Origin: a candidate division WOR-3 bacterium
Lineage (GTDB): Bacteria; Hydrothermota; Tepidihabitantia; SM23-42; JAOAFX01
DNA length: 64,000 nt
Direction: 5' to 3'
Assembly (NCBI GenBank): GCA_039802005.1
Contig: JBDRVV010000005.1
Span: 52,799 to 116,798, forward strand
Made by a program: the position numbers and the translations under genes. The notes under the pieces were generated by a model, which searched no databases, was not told the origin of the DNA, and saw nothing but the letters and a program-made list of their open reading frames with translations. The number at the start of each line of letters is the position of its first letter. Within the stretch, counting starts at the first letter, position 1. Of the stretch, positions 9,011-17,925 are shown piece by piece.

Positions 9011-10804
9011 TTATCCTACCTTTTGCTGGAGGTACTGAAGTTTATAAAAATTGCAGTAGAAACCTTTTTTCTTTAGAAGTTCGGAATGGCTTCCCTGTTC
9101 CACAAGTTTGCCATTATGAATTATTAAAATGCGGTCAGCGAGTCGGGTTGTGGTGAGACGATGGGCAACGATTATTGCGGTGCGGTTTTGAAAGAGTTCC
9201 TTTAGGCCTTCCTGTATAATCCTTTCGCTCTGGGGGTCAACTGCAGAAGTCGCCTCGTCAAGGATGATTATCTCAGGGTCAAAGACAAGGGAACGGGCAA
9301 AGGATAACAATTGTCTTTCACCAAATGAAAGATTTATACCCTGTTCAATAATATCGGTATCATATCCTTTTGGTAAATTTAAAATCTTCTCGTGTATTCC
9401 GATTCTCTGTGTTGCTTCATAAACTTTTTCAGGTGGGATATCATTATTAAAAAGACGGAGATTATCTAAGACTGTCCCCGGAAATAGGATGACATCCTGA
9501 GGAACAAAACCGATTCTCTTACGCAGTGAATAACGGTTTATTCTTTTTAAATCTATCCCATCAATACTGACAACACCCACATTGGCTTTATAGTATTTTA
9601 ACAAAAGCGAAATAATAGATGTCTTGCCGCCGCCGGTTTCGCCAACGAGTGCAATCCTTTCGCCTTTTTTTATTTCAAAATTCAGGTCTTTTAGTACCCA
9701 ATCTTCTTTTTCATAGGAAAATCGAATATTATCAAACTTTATCTTATCATTCAATATTGAAAAACTTTCTTTCTCAATTTCTTTATCAAATTCCGAAGGT
9801 ATAGAAAAGATATTAAATATTCTTTCTGCTGCAGCAAAAGAGCGTTCTATGAGATTGAACTGGTCAGATAAACCCCGCAGGGGACCAAAAAATTTTGTGA
9901 TATAGTTAATAAATAAAAAAAGCGTTCCAATCGTTATCATACCTTTTAAAGCCCATATCCCTCCAATCCCCAATATCAATAAAATGCCAATTATCTCTCC
10001 TAAATCTACCAGAAACCATATCCGGTACCAGTATAACATTGATTTCATTTCAAGGTCAAATTTTTCTCTACCCAATTTATCAATTCTTTTAAAAAAATTT
10101 TCTTCCTGAAGAAATACCTGAACTATCGGTAGGGCACGAAGCGTCTCCATTATGAAACTATTTATCTCCGCAATCTTCTTGCGTAGACTGATGTATATTG
10201 GTCGCACATGCTTACCGAACCACCAGAAGGCATACAAGAAAACAGGCAATAGTATCAAAATCAAAAGATATAACCTCCAATTTACTACAACCATAATTAC
10301 CGACATTCCTAAAAGCAATATAAAATCCTGGGCAAGGACAACTGCAGTGGAAGAGAATAAATTTTTTAATGTCTCCGCATCACCCTCTACACGGGTAATC
10401 AATCTGCCCACCGGATTCTTATCAAAAAATTCAACGGGTAGTCTTATTGTGTGCTTAAATAAATCGAATTTCAAATCCGCAATTGCCCGTTCACCAATCA
10501 TTGCAATCTCAATCTGCTGGAAATACCTTATTAAAATTATTAAACTTTGTATAACAAAATAAATAAATGCAATAAACAAAAGTCCCTGAAGATTTTTGTT
10601 CGGAATTTCATAATCAAGCACCCTTTTAATGAGTATTGGACCAACGAGGGTTAACAATGTAGAAAATAAGAGTAATATTGTAGCAACAATTATTTTTTTA
10701 ATGTATGGTTTGAAATATGGAGCAAGTTTTTTTATTAAGCGAATATCCCTTTTGCTTTTTTGTTCTTCTTCTTCTACAATCTCTTCTTCGTCATGCCACC
10801 ACAT
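9011..10804 (-). CDS. ABC exporter half-transporter, subunit A (catalytic Walker B)
   Basis: 597 residues when started at ATG 10804. The N-terminal acidic stretch (HDEEEIVEEEEQ) precedes six transmembrane helices and the nucleotide-binding domain with Walker A GETGGGKTS, Walker B IILDEATSAVD (intact catalytic Glu) and a non-canonical signature LSFGE instead of LSGGQ. This complements the partner encoded immediately downstream. An upstream TTG at 10822 would also be in frame, but a promoter at 10812-10839 puts transcription initiation on or beside ATG 10804, so TTG would be untranscribed. Likely inner-membrane efflux or lipid-export heterodimer. Confidence 0.88.
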   Translation of the reverse strand: MWWHDEEEIVEEEEQKSKRDIRLIKKLAPYFKPYIKKIIVATILLLFSTLLTLVGPILIKRVLDYEIPNKNLQGLLFIAFIYFVIQSLIILIRYFQQIEIAMIGERAIADLKFDLFKHTIRLPVEFFDKNPVGRLITRVEGDAETLKNLFSSTAVVLAQDFILLLGMSVIMVVVNWRLYLLILILLPVFLYAFWWFGKHVRPIYISLRKKIAEINSFIMETLRALPIVQVFLQEENFFKRIDKLGREKFDLEMKSMLYWYRIWFLVDLGEIIGILLILGIGGIWALKGMITIGTLFLFINYITKFFGPLRGLSDQFNLIERSFAAAERIFNIFSIPSEFDKEIEKESFSILNDKIKFDNIRFSYEKEDWVLKDLNFEIKKGERIALVGETGGGKTSIISLLLKYYKANVGVVSIDGIDLKRINRYSLRKRIGFVPQDVILFPGTVLDNLRLFNNDIPPEKVYEATQRIGIHEKILNLPKGYDTDIIEQGINLSFGERQLLSFARSLVFDPEIIILDEATSAVDPQSERIIQEGLKELFQNRTAIIVAHRLTTTRLADRILIIHNGKLVEQGSHSELLKKKGFYCNFYKLQYLQQKVG

Positions 10805-10811
10805 AGTCTCT

Positions 10812-10839
10812 ATTATCCACAAATTTAGAATTGCGTCAA
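10812..10839 (-). promoter_or_regulatory. Leaderless promoter of ABC exporter operon
   Basis: TTGACG (10834-10839), 16-bp spacer, GATAAT (10812-10817) on the minus strand; ATG 10804 follows 7 bases after the -10 box. This decides the start codon against TTG 10822. Confidence 0.75.
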
Positions 10840-10919
10840 GTATACAGTTCTCTGCTTTTATTCAGAATATTTTCAGCTCTTAAAATGCTAATGGATTGTT
10901 ATCGTCAACCATCACTATA

Positions 10920-11105
10920 AATTAAATGTAGTGCCCGAGTTTACTCGGCTTTAAAATATCTGCAGACCAATCCGCTATAAAACTTGTCGGACTGCCACTA
11001 CCATCAATCGTTCCATCCTGTAGTGGTTGAGCTTGCTCAACATTGATTATTGCAGAGTAAACACTGCCACTACAGTTTTTATTGCAGACCAAGGTCTGCC
11101 ACTAC
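10920..11105 (+). repeat. Composite GTAG-hairpin repeat, left copy flanking capA
   Basis: A mosaic of GTAG/CTAC-bounded hairpins: GTAGTG-CCCGAGTTTACTCGG, a damaged GCAGACC unit ending CTGCCACTAC, GTAGTGGTTGAGCTTGCTCAAC, GCAGAGTAAA ending CTGCCACTAC, and GCAGACCAAGGTCTGC-CACTAC. The same units in the same order appear, on the opposite strand, at 12463-12630 on the other side of the CapA gene. The rest of the 10823-11296 gap holds no supportable gene; it has an AT-rich tail and a short CGCCAAATT inverted pair. Confidence 0.8.
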
Positions 11106-11296
11106 AAGTCTGAAGAAATTTCTATGGGTTTTTGGACATAAAAAACATTTTATGAAAAATTGGTGAGGATTCAGAACGGGTTTAAACGCCAAATTCCAAT
11201 TAACAAATATCAAACAAGAATTAATTTCAAAAAACGAATAAATTTATTTGTCATTCAAGACATTGAAAATACTGAGACAATTTGGCGCTCCTTAAT

Positions 11297-12379
11297 TTAT
11301 TCTTCTTTTGTGAAGTTTATCTGTAAGTTATCAATATGTTCAACAGTCTCTTTCAATGCCTCAACCATTCTTTTATAATTCTTTTCCCCAATGTATTGCA
11401 ATGAATCCTGTTGATAAAGTTTAATTGATTTTTCTATCGGTAGTATTCTGAATTTATAAGAATCGCCAATTTTATATTTTGCAACATAAGTTGGAATATA
11501 TTTAATTTCTTTAAGGTATGTAGCATTGCTATCTTTTGCGATTACATACTTCAGCATTATTCCAGTGTCAGTATATCTTTTTCGTTGACCACAGAAAAAA
11601 TTACCGAGCGAATATGCTACATAAACTTTTTTTTGTTCCAATTCAATAACCTCAATCGGTTGGATAACATGTGGATGTGAGCCAATAATCATATCCGCAC
11701 CCATTTCGGCAATCTTTTTCACGGTCTTTTTTTGTTCTTTATTGGGAAACCTTTCATATTCAATGCCAAAATGGAGGGCAACAATAACAAAATCACAAAA
11801 CGGTTTTGCCATTTCAATATCTTTCTTTATCTCTTCTAAATCTATCAGCTTCACCATCCATGGTTTCGGTATAGGTATCTCATTCATTCCGTATGTATAA
11901 CTTAAAAAGGCAATTTTGATGCCATTTTTTTCAAAAACATATATCTCTTTACTTTCTTCTTCGGTTACATAGGCACCGATTTGCACCAACCCTGTGTCTT
12001 TCAGTATTTTGGTAGTGGTTTTTAATCCCTTAACGCCATAATCAAGGGTATGATTGGTGCGGAAAAGGAGATCAAAGCCTGCATCTTTTAAGGTGTAAGC
12101 AAGTTCTCTTGGTGTTTTAAAACAGGGATAGCCGGTATAGGGTCCAATTGTATCAAGGGCACCACCAAACCATGCGGTGCATAAATCAACCGAACTTAGA
12201 TAAGGTTTTACCTCTTCAAAACACGGATAAAAATTGTAGTATTTCTCTTTTGTGTCATAAACACTGTTTAATATGCTTTTGTGGATAAATATATCACCGA
12301 CTGAGATAACGGTCAATTTTTGGGGTGTTTGAGAAAACAAAAATCCCGGGCACAAGAGATAACAAAGTAAGACCGACAT
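11297..12379 (-). CDS. CapA-family metallophosphoesterase-fold protein
   Basis: 360 residues of the PGA_cap (CapA) family, a calcineurin-like phosphoesterase fold first known from poly-gamma-glutamate capsule synthesis. The N-terminal signal peptide (about 1-17, LLCYLLCPGFLFSQ) indicates export. Family signatures are VGDIFIHKS (metal-binding Asp), FRTNHTLDYGVKGL (N-H...D) and IIGSHPHVIQPIE (G-S-H-P-H). No capB or capC is adjacent, and many CapA-like proteins occur without a capsule, so the substrate is unknown. It stands alone, leaderless from a promoter at 12386-12413, between two inverted copies of a composite repeat. Confidence 0.8.
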   Translation of the reverse strand: MSVLLCYLLCPGFLFSQTPQKLTVISVGDIFIHKSILNSVYDTKEKYYNFYPCFEEVKPYLSSVDLCTAWFGGALDTIGPYTGYPCFKTPRELAYTLKDAGFDLLFRTNHTLDYGVKGLKTTTKILKDTGLVQIGAYVTEEESKEIYVFEKNGIKIAFLSYTYGMNEIPIPKPWMVKLIDLEEIKKDIEMAKPFCDFVIVALHFGIEYERFPNKEQKKTVKKIAEMGADMIIGSHPHVIQPIEVIELEQKKVYVAYSLGNFFCGQRKRYTDTGIMLKYVIAKDSNATYLKEIKYIPTYVAKYKIGDSYKFRILPIEKSIKLYQQDSLQYIGEKNYKRMVEALKETVEHIDNLQINFTKEE

Positions 12380-12385
12380 TTTTAA

Positions 12386-12413
12386 ATTATATGTAAAATT
12401 TAGTAATTATCAA
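12386..12413 (-). promoter_or_regulatory. Leaderless promoter of CapA-like gene
   Basis: TTGATA (12408-12413), 16-bp spacer, TATAAT (12386-12391) on the minus strand; 6 bases to ATG 12379. Confidence 0.75.
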
Positions 12414-12462
12414 TCCTTTTTTTCTGACACCTCTCCATTTTTATAAAAATTTTGCAAAACCC

Positions 12463-12630
12463 GTAGTGGCAGACCTTGGTCTGCAATAAAAACTGTAGTG
12501 GCAGAATTTACTCTGCAATAATCAATGTTGAGCAAGCTCAACTACTACAGGAAAACAATGATTGATGGTAGTTGCTGACCTTGGTCTGCTATATTTTAAA
12601 GCCGAGTAAACTCGGCCACTACATTTAATT
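12463..12630 (-). repeat. Composite GTAG-hairpin repeat, right copy (inverted)
   Basis: Reverse-complement copy of the element at 10920-11105. Read on the minus strand it runs GTAGTGGCCGAGTTTACTCGGC, GCAGACCAAGGTCAGC, GTAGTAGTTGAGCTTGCTCAAC, GCAGAGTAAATTCTGC-CACTAC, GCAGACCAAGGTCTGC-CACTAC. The linkers between units (TTTAAAATAT, CATTGATTATT, AGTTTTTATT) are also shared, so the two are copies of one composite and not independent hairpins. Confidence 0.8.
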
Positions 12631-12634
12631 CGTA

Positions 12635-12662
12635 TTGACTTTTAAGAGAATATTACTATACT
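12635..12662 (+). promoter_or_regulatory. Leaderless promoter of FHA-GGDEF gene
   Basis: TTGACT (12635-12640), 16-bp spacer, TATACT (12657-12662); ATG 12670 lies 7 bases beyond the -10 box, favouring it over TTG 12667. Confidence 0.75.
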
Positions 12663-12669
12663 TGAATTG

Positions 12670-13632
12670 ATGGCATCAGGCAATCCCTGTCTGGTTCTTG
12701 TGGATGAACGGATTTTACTAAAAAATTTTGCCCTTGAAGAAAGGGAATACATCATTGGCCGGGCAGATGGATGTGATTTTATAATTGATGGCAAAGAAGT
12801 CTCCCGAAAACATGCCCGAATCTATTATGAAGATGGAAAATTTAAGATTGAAGATTTAAAGAGCACGAATGGAACATTTGTCAATGGTAAACAAATCACC
12901 AAGGTTGAATTAAAGCACGGTGATGAAATAAATATCGGTAATTTTACAATAATTTTTGATGATGGCAGAGGCATTGAAGGGATATACGATGAAACACAAT
13001 CTGCGTACGCTGGTAATGAGACACAAAAACTCGTTGCCGAATATAAATCCATTGCCGAAAAAATTCGGGAAAGGGATATTGCCTTGCGTCTGAAACAATA
13101 CCATGAGAAAGTTCTTAAGAGCAGAAAAAAACTGTCCGAGCAGGCAAATCGCGACCGATTGACCGAACTTTATAATCGCCGCTATTTTGACCGAGTCTTT
13201 GAACAGCAATTCAATAACGCACACCAGAATAAATATCCTCTGACTATATTTTTTATTGATATTGACCATTTTAAAAAAATTAATGATACATACAGCCATG
13301 ATAAAGGAGATGAAGTATTAAGGGGAGTAGCACATATAATTCAGGCACTATGTAGAAAGGATGATATCGTCGCCCGTTATGGGGGTGAAGAATTTGTTGT
13401 TTTGTTTCCCAAAATGGACAGCACGAGTGCAACCCAGATTGCCGAATCAATGCGTAAGATTGTGGAAGAAAAATCGGCTGAGATAATCGGGATAAAAATC
13501 ACCGTTAGTATTGGCGTTGCTACGGATTTTTTGCGATTTACAAGTTTTCACGACTTTATTAAATCTGCTGATACTGCCCTTTATAAGGCAAAATCAATGG
13601 GTCGTAATCGGGTTGTGGTAGCAAATGAATAA
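12670..13632 (+). CDS. FHA-GGDEF diguanylate cyclase
   Basis: 320 residues. The N-terminal forkhead-associated domain (about 10-95) has GRADGCDFII, VSRKHARIY and LKSTNGTFVNG, the phosphothreonine-binding loops. After a helical linker comes a GGDEF domain (about 155-319) with DRLTELYNRRYF, DIDHFKKINDTYSHDKGD and the catalytic YGGEEF; a product-inhibition I-site RKDD sits five residues before GGEEF. It should therefore be an active, feedback-inhibited cyclic-di-GMP synthase recruited through phosphothreonine. The next gene, overlapping by 8 bases, is a Ser/Thr kinase, which is an obvious candidate to make the phospho-ligand. No transmembrane segment, so it is cytoplasmic. Confidence 0.9.
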   Translation: MASGNPCLVLVDERILLKNFALEEREYIIGRADGCDFIIDGKEVSRKHARIYYEDGKFKIEDLKSTNGTFVNGKQITKVELKHGDEINIGNFTIIFDDGRGIEGIYDETQSAYAGNETQKLVAEYKSIAEKIRERDIALRLKQYHEKVLKSRKKLSEQANRDRLTELYNRRYFDRVFEQQFNNAHQNKYPLTIFFIDIDHFKKINDTYSHDKGDEVLRGVAHIIQALCRKDDIVARYGGEEFVVLFPKMDSTSATQIAESMRKIVEEKSAEIIGIKITVSIGVATDFLRFTSFHDFIKSADTALYKAKSMGRNRVVVANE

Positions 13633-14644
13633 AGAACAAACAATTGGAAACTACAAAATCCTGAAATCAATTGGTAAGGGTGGTATGGCTCAAGTCTATA
13701 CCGCAATTCAGGGTTCACTGGACAGAATTGTTGTCATAAAACAGATGAAGCGAAATCTTGATGGTGAAACACAAACACGATTCAAACGCGAGGCAAGGAT
13801 ATGTGCCAATCTAAATCATAAAAATATCGTTGAGATATATGACTACTTCCGTGATGGTGGCGAACATTATTTAGTGATGGAATATATTGAAGGTTTGAGT
13901 CTCGCTGATATAATTGAAAAAGAATCACCCTTACATCCTGTCCTTGCTGCATCCATTGCCCGCGAGGTATGCCAGGCACTGGTCTGTGCCCATAAGAATG
14001 GTATCATCCATCGTGATATCAAACCTAAAAATATTCTAATCTCCAAGAATGGTGTGGTAAAACTAACGGATTTTGGAGTAGCACGGGATATTGATGCCCC
14101 GGAATTGACCACGACCGGTGCAATCATCGGCACACCATTTTATATGTCACCAGAGCAGGCTGGTGGCGGAAAAGTTTCTTTTCAATCAGATATATTCTCT
14201 TTAGGCGTTGTATTATATGAGATGGTAACAGGTAAGAAACCATTTGTGGCTGAAGAAAGCCATGGGATAATTGCCAAGATTTGCCGTGGAAAATATAAAT
14301 CTCCTTTCTGGATTGACCCGCATCACAGCTGGCGATTGAGTAGAATTATCAATAAAGCAATGAAACGAAATCCCAAGGCTCGTTATAAATCCGCTGAAGA
14401 TATGCTTAAGGCATTAAATAATTTTTTGGGCTGGAAAAATCAGGCAATGGTTGAGGAGAATATCAGAAATGTACTTTTGCGGATTGAACAGACTAAAGAA
14501 GCTACAACGATTGTAAAAGGAAAGGAAAAGAAAAAGAAGAAAAAACAAGAAAAGAGTAGTACCGGACTCCATTTTTTACTCGTGATACTTTTGATTTTAA
14601 TTATCATTCTTTTTATCACATATTTTTATATCCTCATGAAGTAA
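13625..14644 (+). CDS. Membrane-anchored Ser/Thr protein kinase (PknB type)
   Basis: 339 residues. A full Hanks-type kinase domain (about 8-270) has the glycine loop GKGGMAQVY, VVIKQMK (ATP-binding Lys), catalytic loop HRDIKPKNILI, DFGVA metal motif and GTPFYMSPEQ activation-segment end, so it should be active. A juxtamembrane Lys-rich stretch (KGKEKKKKKKQEK) leads to one C-terminal transmembrane helix (LLVILLILIIILFITYFYIL) that ends the protein, so there is no periplasmic sensor (no PASTA repeats). Its start overlaps the FHA-GGDEF gene by 8 bases, implying coupled expression and a phosphorylation-to-cyclic-di-GMP pathway. Confidence 0.9.
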   Translation: MNKEQTIGNYKILKSIGKGGMAQVYTAIQGSLDRIVVIKQMKRNLDGETQTRFKREARICANLNHKNIVEIYDYFRDGGEHYLVMEYIEGLSLADIIEKESPLHPVLAASIAREVCQALVCAHKNGIIHRDIKPKNILISKNGVVKLTDFGVARDIDAPELTTTGAIIGTPFYMSPEQAGGGKVSFQSDIFSLGVVLYEMVTGKKPFVAEESHGIIAKICRGKYKSPFWIDPHHSWRLSRIINKAMKRNPKARYKSAEDMLKALNNFLGWKNQAMVEENIRNVLLRIEQTKEATTIVKGKEKKKKKKQEKSSTGLHFLLVILLILIIILFITYFYILMK

Positions 14645-14980
14645 GAATTTAGGCAAAAATTGTAGGGCAAGGCTTCAGCCTTGCATAAAATATAATGCAC
14701 CTGATGGTTTACCCTAAATTTTTGTAAAAGAAATTCGCCCTATCTTACCATCCAACAGTACGGGTGGTGAATCAGCCTTCCAAAAATCACCCTTGACAGA
14801 GAAGAAGTTTGCGGTATAATATTATAGTTAGCGATAAGCCATGATTTTGGCGAAAGGTGGTGATGGAAGGACAAAGAAAAAATCTTTCTGTAGCGGTGCG
14901 ATTCATCGCACAATTTAAGTGCTTGACCCAGCACTTAAAGGGATAGAAAAAATAGGGTCAGAATAAACATAGGTGGTAAG
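14645..14980. repeat. Intergenic region with three GTAG-type hairpins
   Basis: No supportable gene. It holds GTAG plus the hairpin GCAAGGC-ttca-GCCTTGC (14662-14684), GTAG plus GTGCGAT-tc-ATCGCAC (14890-14911), and a 10-bp stem TTTAAGTGCT/AGCACTTAAA (14914-14939). A consensus promoter (14793-14820) gives the downstream propeller gene a leader of about 150 bases. A 27-codon reading frame from ATG 14863 is preceded by AGGTGG but runs through the hairpins and is probably not a gene. Confidence 0.6.
14793..14820 (+). promoter_or_regulatory. Consensus promoter upstream of broken propeller gene
   Basis: TTGACA (14793-14798), 16-bp spacer, TATAAT (14815-14820): a perfect match to both boxes, about 160 bases before ATG 14981, giving an unusually long leader for this window. 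Confidence 0.75.
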
Positions 14981-17869
14981 ATGCTACGCACTATCTATCT
15001 ATAGTATTGAGCATTCTACCGCTTTATGCGGGGGAGGCGATTTATGTGGTCGCTAATGGGATGTTATTTAAAACCACAGATTACGGATACACTTGGTCTC
15101 GCATCGGTTATGAACTGCCGCCTCTTACCTGTATAACCGGGTACTTAGTAGATTCCACACCAAGCTACTATATTCTATATGCTGGAGCGGGTAAGGACGG
15201 TGTATATAAAAGCACTGATTTGGGCTATTCCTGGGTTTCCCATTAACAATGGACTGTCCCTGCCTCTTCCGGAGTCTGTTTACAAAATTGTCATTAATCC
15301 AACAAACCATGGAGAACTCTATTTAGTTTGTAGGGGATCCGCAATATATTATTCCTCAAATGGTGGGCATAATTGGTCCTATTTCCCACCTCCACAGGGT
15401 TACTTTTACAATCCCTACCGTCAGCAGTTTGATATAGCGATAGACGGTACTATATGGCTCCTTTGTCGTAAGGATATACCTTTCTTTCTCTGGGCAATTG
15501 TAAAACGTCCGCCAGGAAGTTCAATATGGTATGAAGTGAAAACTTTCCAGATTTATGCGCTACCAGAAGATTTGGTTTGCTCGCCACATAGTTCAGAAAC
15601 CGTGTTCTATATTGACGCCGTTGATTCCACTGCTGGTCGTTCATGGTATCCCGTGTTAAGAACCACCGATGGAGGCTACACTTGGGAGGAGGTGATTTCC
15701 TCAGAAGGCTGGGGAGTCTCGTGTTTAGCGTTTACCCCCTACTCTGCAGATACTCTCTACGCCGGCGTCTGGGATGATGGTGTTGGACCTACTTGGAATG
15801 CGATGTTGAAAAGCGACCACTGTGGCGCCCCTTATACATGGTACGAATTACCCCTTACAGATTTAATTATGGTCTATTCTGTAGAATGCGATCCGGAAAG
15901 TGTTGGCGTGGTCTTCGTGGGTTATAAACAGATCAATCAGTCCGATCAAGGTGGTGTTGAATGTAGCATGAATGGCGGTTGGACTTGGGAGGATGTGAGC
16001 TCAGGGTTGGATTATAATCCGGTCGGGAAGCGTGCGCTTATCATCCAGCCAACAATTCTTTTCAGTTCTACAGGTTACGGAACTGCGTACTCAGCCCAGA
16101 AATTGATATCCAATCCTCTCACAGATAAACGATGTGCACTCTATCAATCCCGCGATAGCATTTACGCCGCATTTTCTACAGATTTAGGGCAAACTTGGCG
16201 CTACAAAGAACTGCTTGGGGCCGGAAATTTCCCTGCTTCTACAGTTGCGAATAATGGCTACCCATATGTCATCTGGCAGCGGAATATCGAACCAACCCCA
16301 ATGGTTGCTGGCGGAGAATTGTGGTTTTCAAGATATGATGGCACGAATTGGAGTGAACCATACTTACTTGCTTCTTTTACCGGTCCATTCAATCTTGATG
16401 TCAATCTACCCGGTTTCATTATTGACCCAGCAACGAATATTGGCTATGTTGTCTTTGAATGGCGCGACCGATTTATGAATGGACCCACTTCCCATCTCTG
16501 CCTCGGCTGGTTTGATATCAATAATCCTGCTAATTTTCAGTTTACAGAATTAGAATATGCAATGGCTCCGCTCCGTTGCGAATTTCCATCCATCAGCCAG
16601 GGTGGCAATTATCTCTATATCGCATTCCAGCGTGAAGACAAAATCTTTCGGATAAAATGGGATATTGGAAATCATCAGATTGTTAATAGAATTCAGGTCT
16701 CTGAAGATAGCAGATTCTCCCACCATCCTTTTGTTGATGTTCAAGCAAATGGGGTGATAAACTATGTTTACGAGGACTCTACAGTCAATAATATTGAAAT
16801 ATATAGAGCATACGAGTTGAACAATGTAATTTACCGTGTAGGCAACATTAGCAATACCCCTGGCAAATCCCAATGGCCACAAATCTGTAAAGGAACAACC
16901 TGGATTACCTGGAGTGAGTATATCTATCCACCAACCGATAATAACTGGGAAATCTGTTATAAAGATATGGAATATGAAGGCTATCAGATTCTATCCCAGA
17001 CCGATGGAATGTCAAAATACTCACATGGTATCGTTACTCGTTCACCATATTGGCCACCTCCGTATGAACCGAAATTGACCGCAATATGGACTGAAGGGAA
17101 TCAATCACCTTATGAAATTAGAGCAAAAACTGTTACTATTCCTACTCCTGCATATTTCTATGTTGATGCGGGTAGAGAAGCACCCAGTCCCTGGACAGTC
17201 CAGAGGGATGGCTATTTCCAGTTTGCGCCTGAACCAGAAAAGACGATTGATTATCATTCTCAAAAATTAATCTATCACTTTCCGAATCTTAATCCCGAAA
17301 AGCGTTATCGGATTAAATTGGTTTTCTATTTTGAGTCCGCAAGTCAGAAGCGCTGGAGGATGAAGATAGAGGCAGATAATATCTTCCACGCTAATATCTG
17401 GTTGAATCCCGATGAGGTCACAATCCTTGAGCGCTGGCTACCACCTGCCTGTTACAGGGATGGAGAAATCTACCTCAATATCACAAAGGCAATCGGTGAT
17501 CATGCCTTTGTTGCCCAGGTATTCATTTATGAATACGAGAGGGAAATAGAGAAGATCACAAAGAATACCCAGGAATCAGACATTTCGTACTTCAGAGAAC
17601 CCTACCTTTCAGTCAGTCCTAATCCTTTTCATAATCATACTGTAATTCACTATAACCTCCCAGTGAGTGACGACCAAACAAAAATCAATATCTATGATGC
17701 ATCAGGACGTCTTGTAAGGCAGTTTAATCATTTAATTTATCCACAATCCAATCAAATCGTATGGGATGGAACAGACTGTATAGGTTCGGTACTACCTAAT
17801 GGAATATACTTTGTGAGTGTTACAGCATCAAACTACCGATTGATTAAGAAGATAGTTTTAATGAAATAA
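14981..17869 (+). pseudogene. Secreted Asp-box propeller protein with sorting domain, two frameshifts
   Basis: One gene split in three frames. ATG 14981 with ribosome site AGGTGG opens a signal peptide but stops after 7 codons at a (CTAT)3 tract (14991-15002); one more CTAT unit would continue the signal peptide into the next frame (15007-15246). That frame encodes Asp-box repeats (KTTDYGYTW, KSTDLGYSW) and ends at 15246; deleting one C of the TTTCCC run near 15238-15243 restores the frame that runs from about 15241 to 17869. The last part contains further Asp boxes (RTTDGGYTW), a carbohydrate-binding-like region and a C-terminal sorting domain (SVSPNPF, IYDASGRLV, NGIYFVSV, basic end). The repaired product would be about 963 residues. 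Assembly errors, decay or phase variation all remain possible. Confidence 0.75.
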
Positions 17870-17879
17870 AAATTAAAGA

Positions 17880-17908
17880 GGGGCCTCCTCCCTTTGGAGG
17901 AAGGCCCC
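17880..17908. terminator. Strong hairpin between propeller genes
   Basis: GGGGCCTcCTCC-cttt-GGAGgAAGGCCCC with CTAC on its right, i.e. GTAG-headed on the minus strand. It may act as a transcription attenuator between the two secreted-protein genes, but it lacks a T-run and looks more like one of the REP-like elements. Confidence 0.5.
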
Positions 17909-17925
17909 TACAAAAAGGGGCTTAT

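Noticed and set aside
11187..11286. CGCCAAATT inverted pair as ends of an insertion
   Set aside because: Arms are only 9 bases, the interior is AT-rich non-coding sequence, and there is no target duplication.
14821..14900. Cyclic-di-GMP (GEMM) riboswitch before the propeller gene
   Set aside because: The region lacks the conserved GEMM core and tetraloop receptor that I could look for; the nearby GGDEF gene was the only prompt.
14863..14946. A 27-codon reading frame preceded by AGGTGG
   Set aside because: It runs through GTAG hairpins and the AAGTGCT stem, has no coding character, and ends before the real gene; probably chance.
15007..15246. A separate 79-residue gene starting at TTG 15007
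   Set aside because: It has no ribosome site; the Asp-box content and the frame repairs show it is the middle part of the broken gene 14981-17869.
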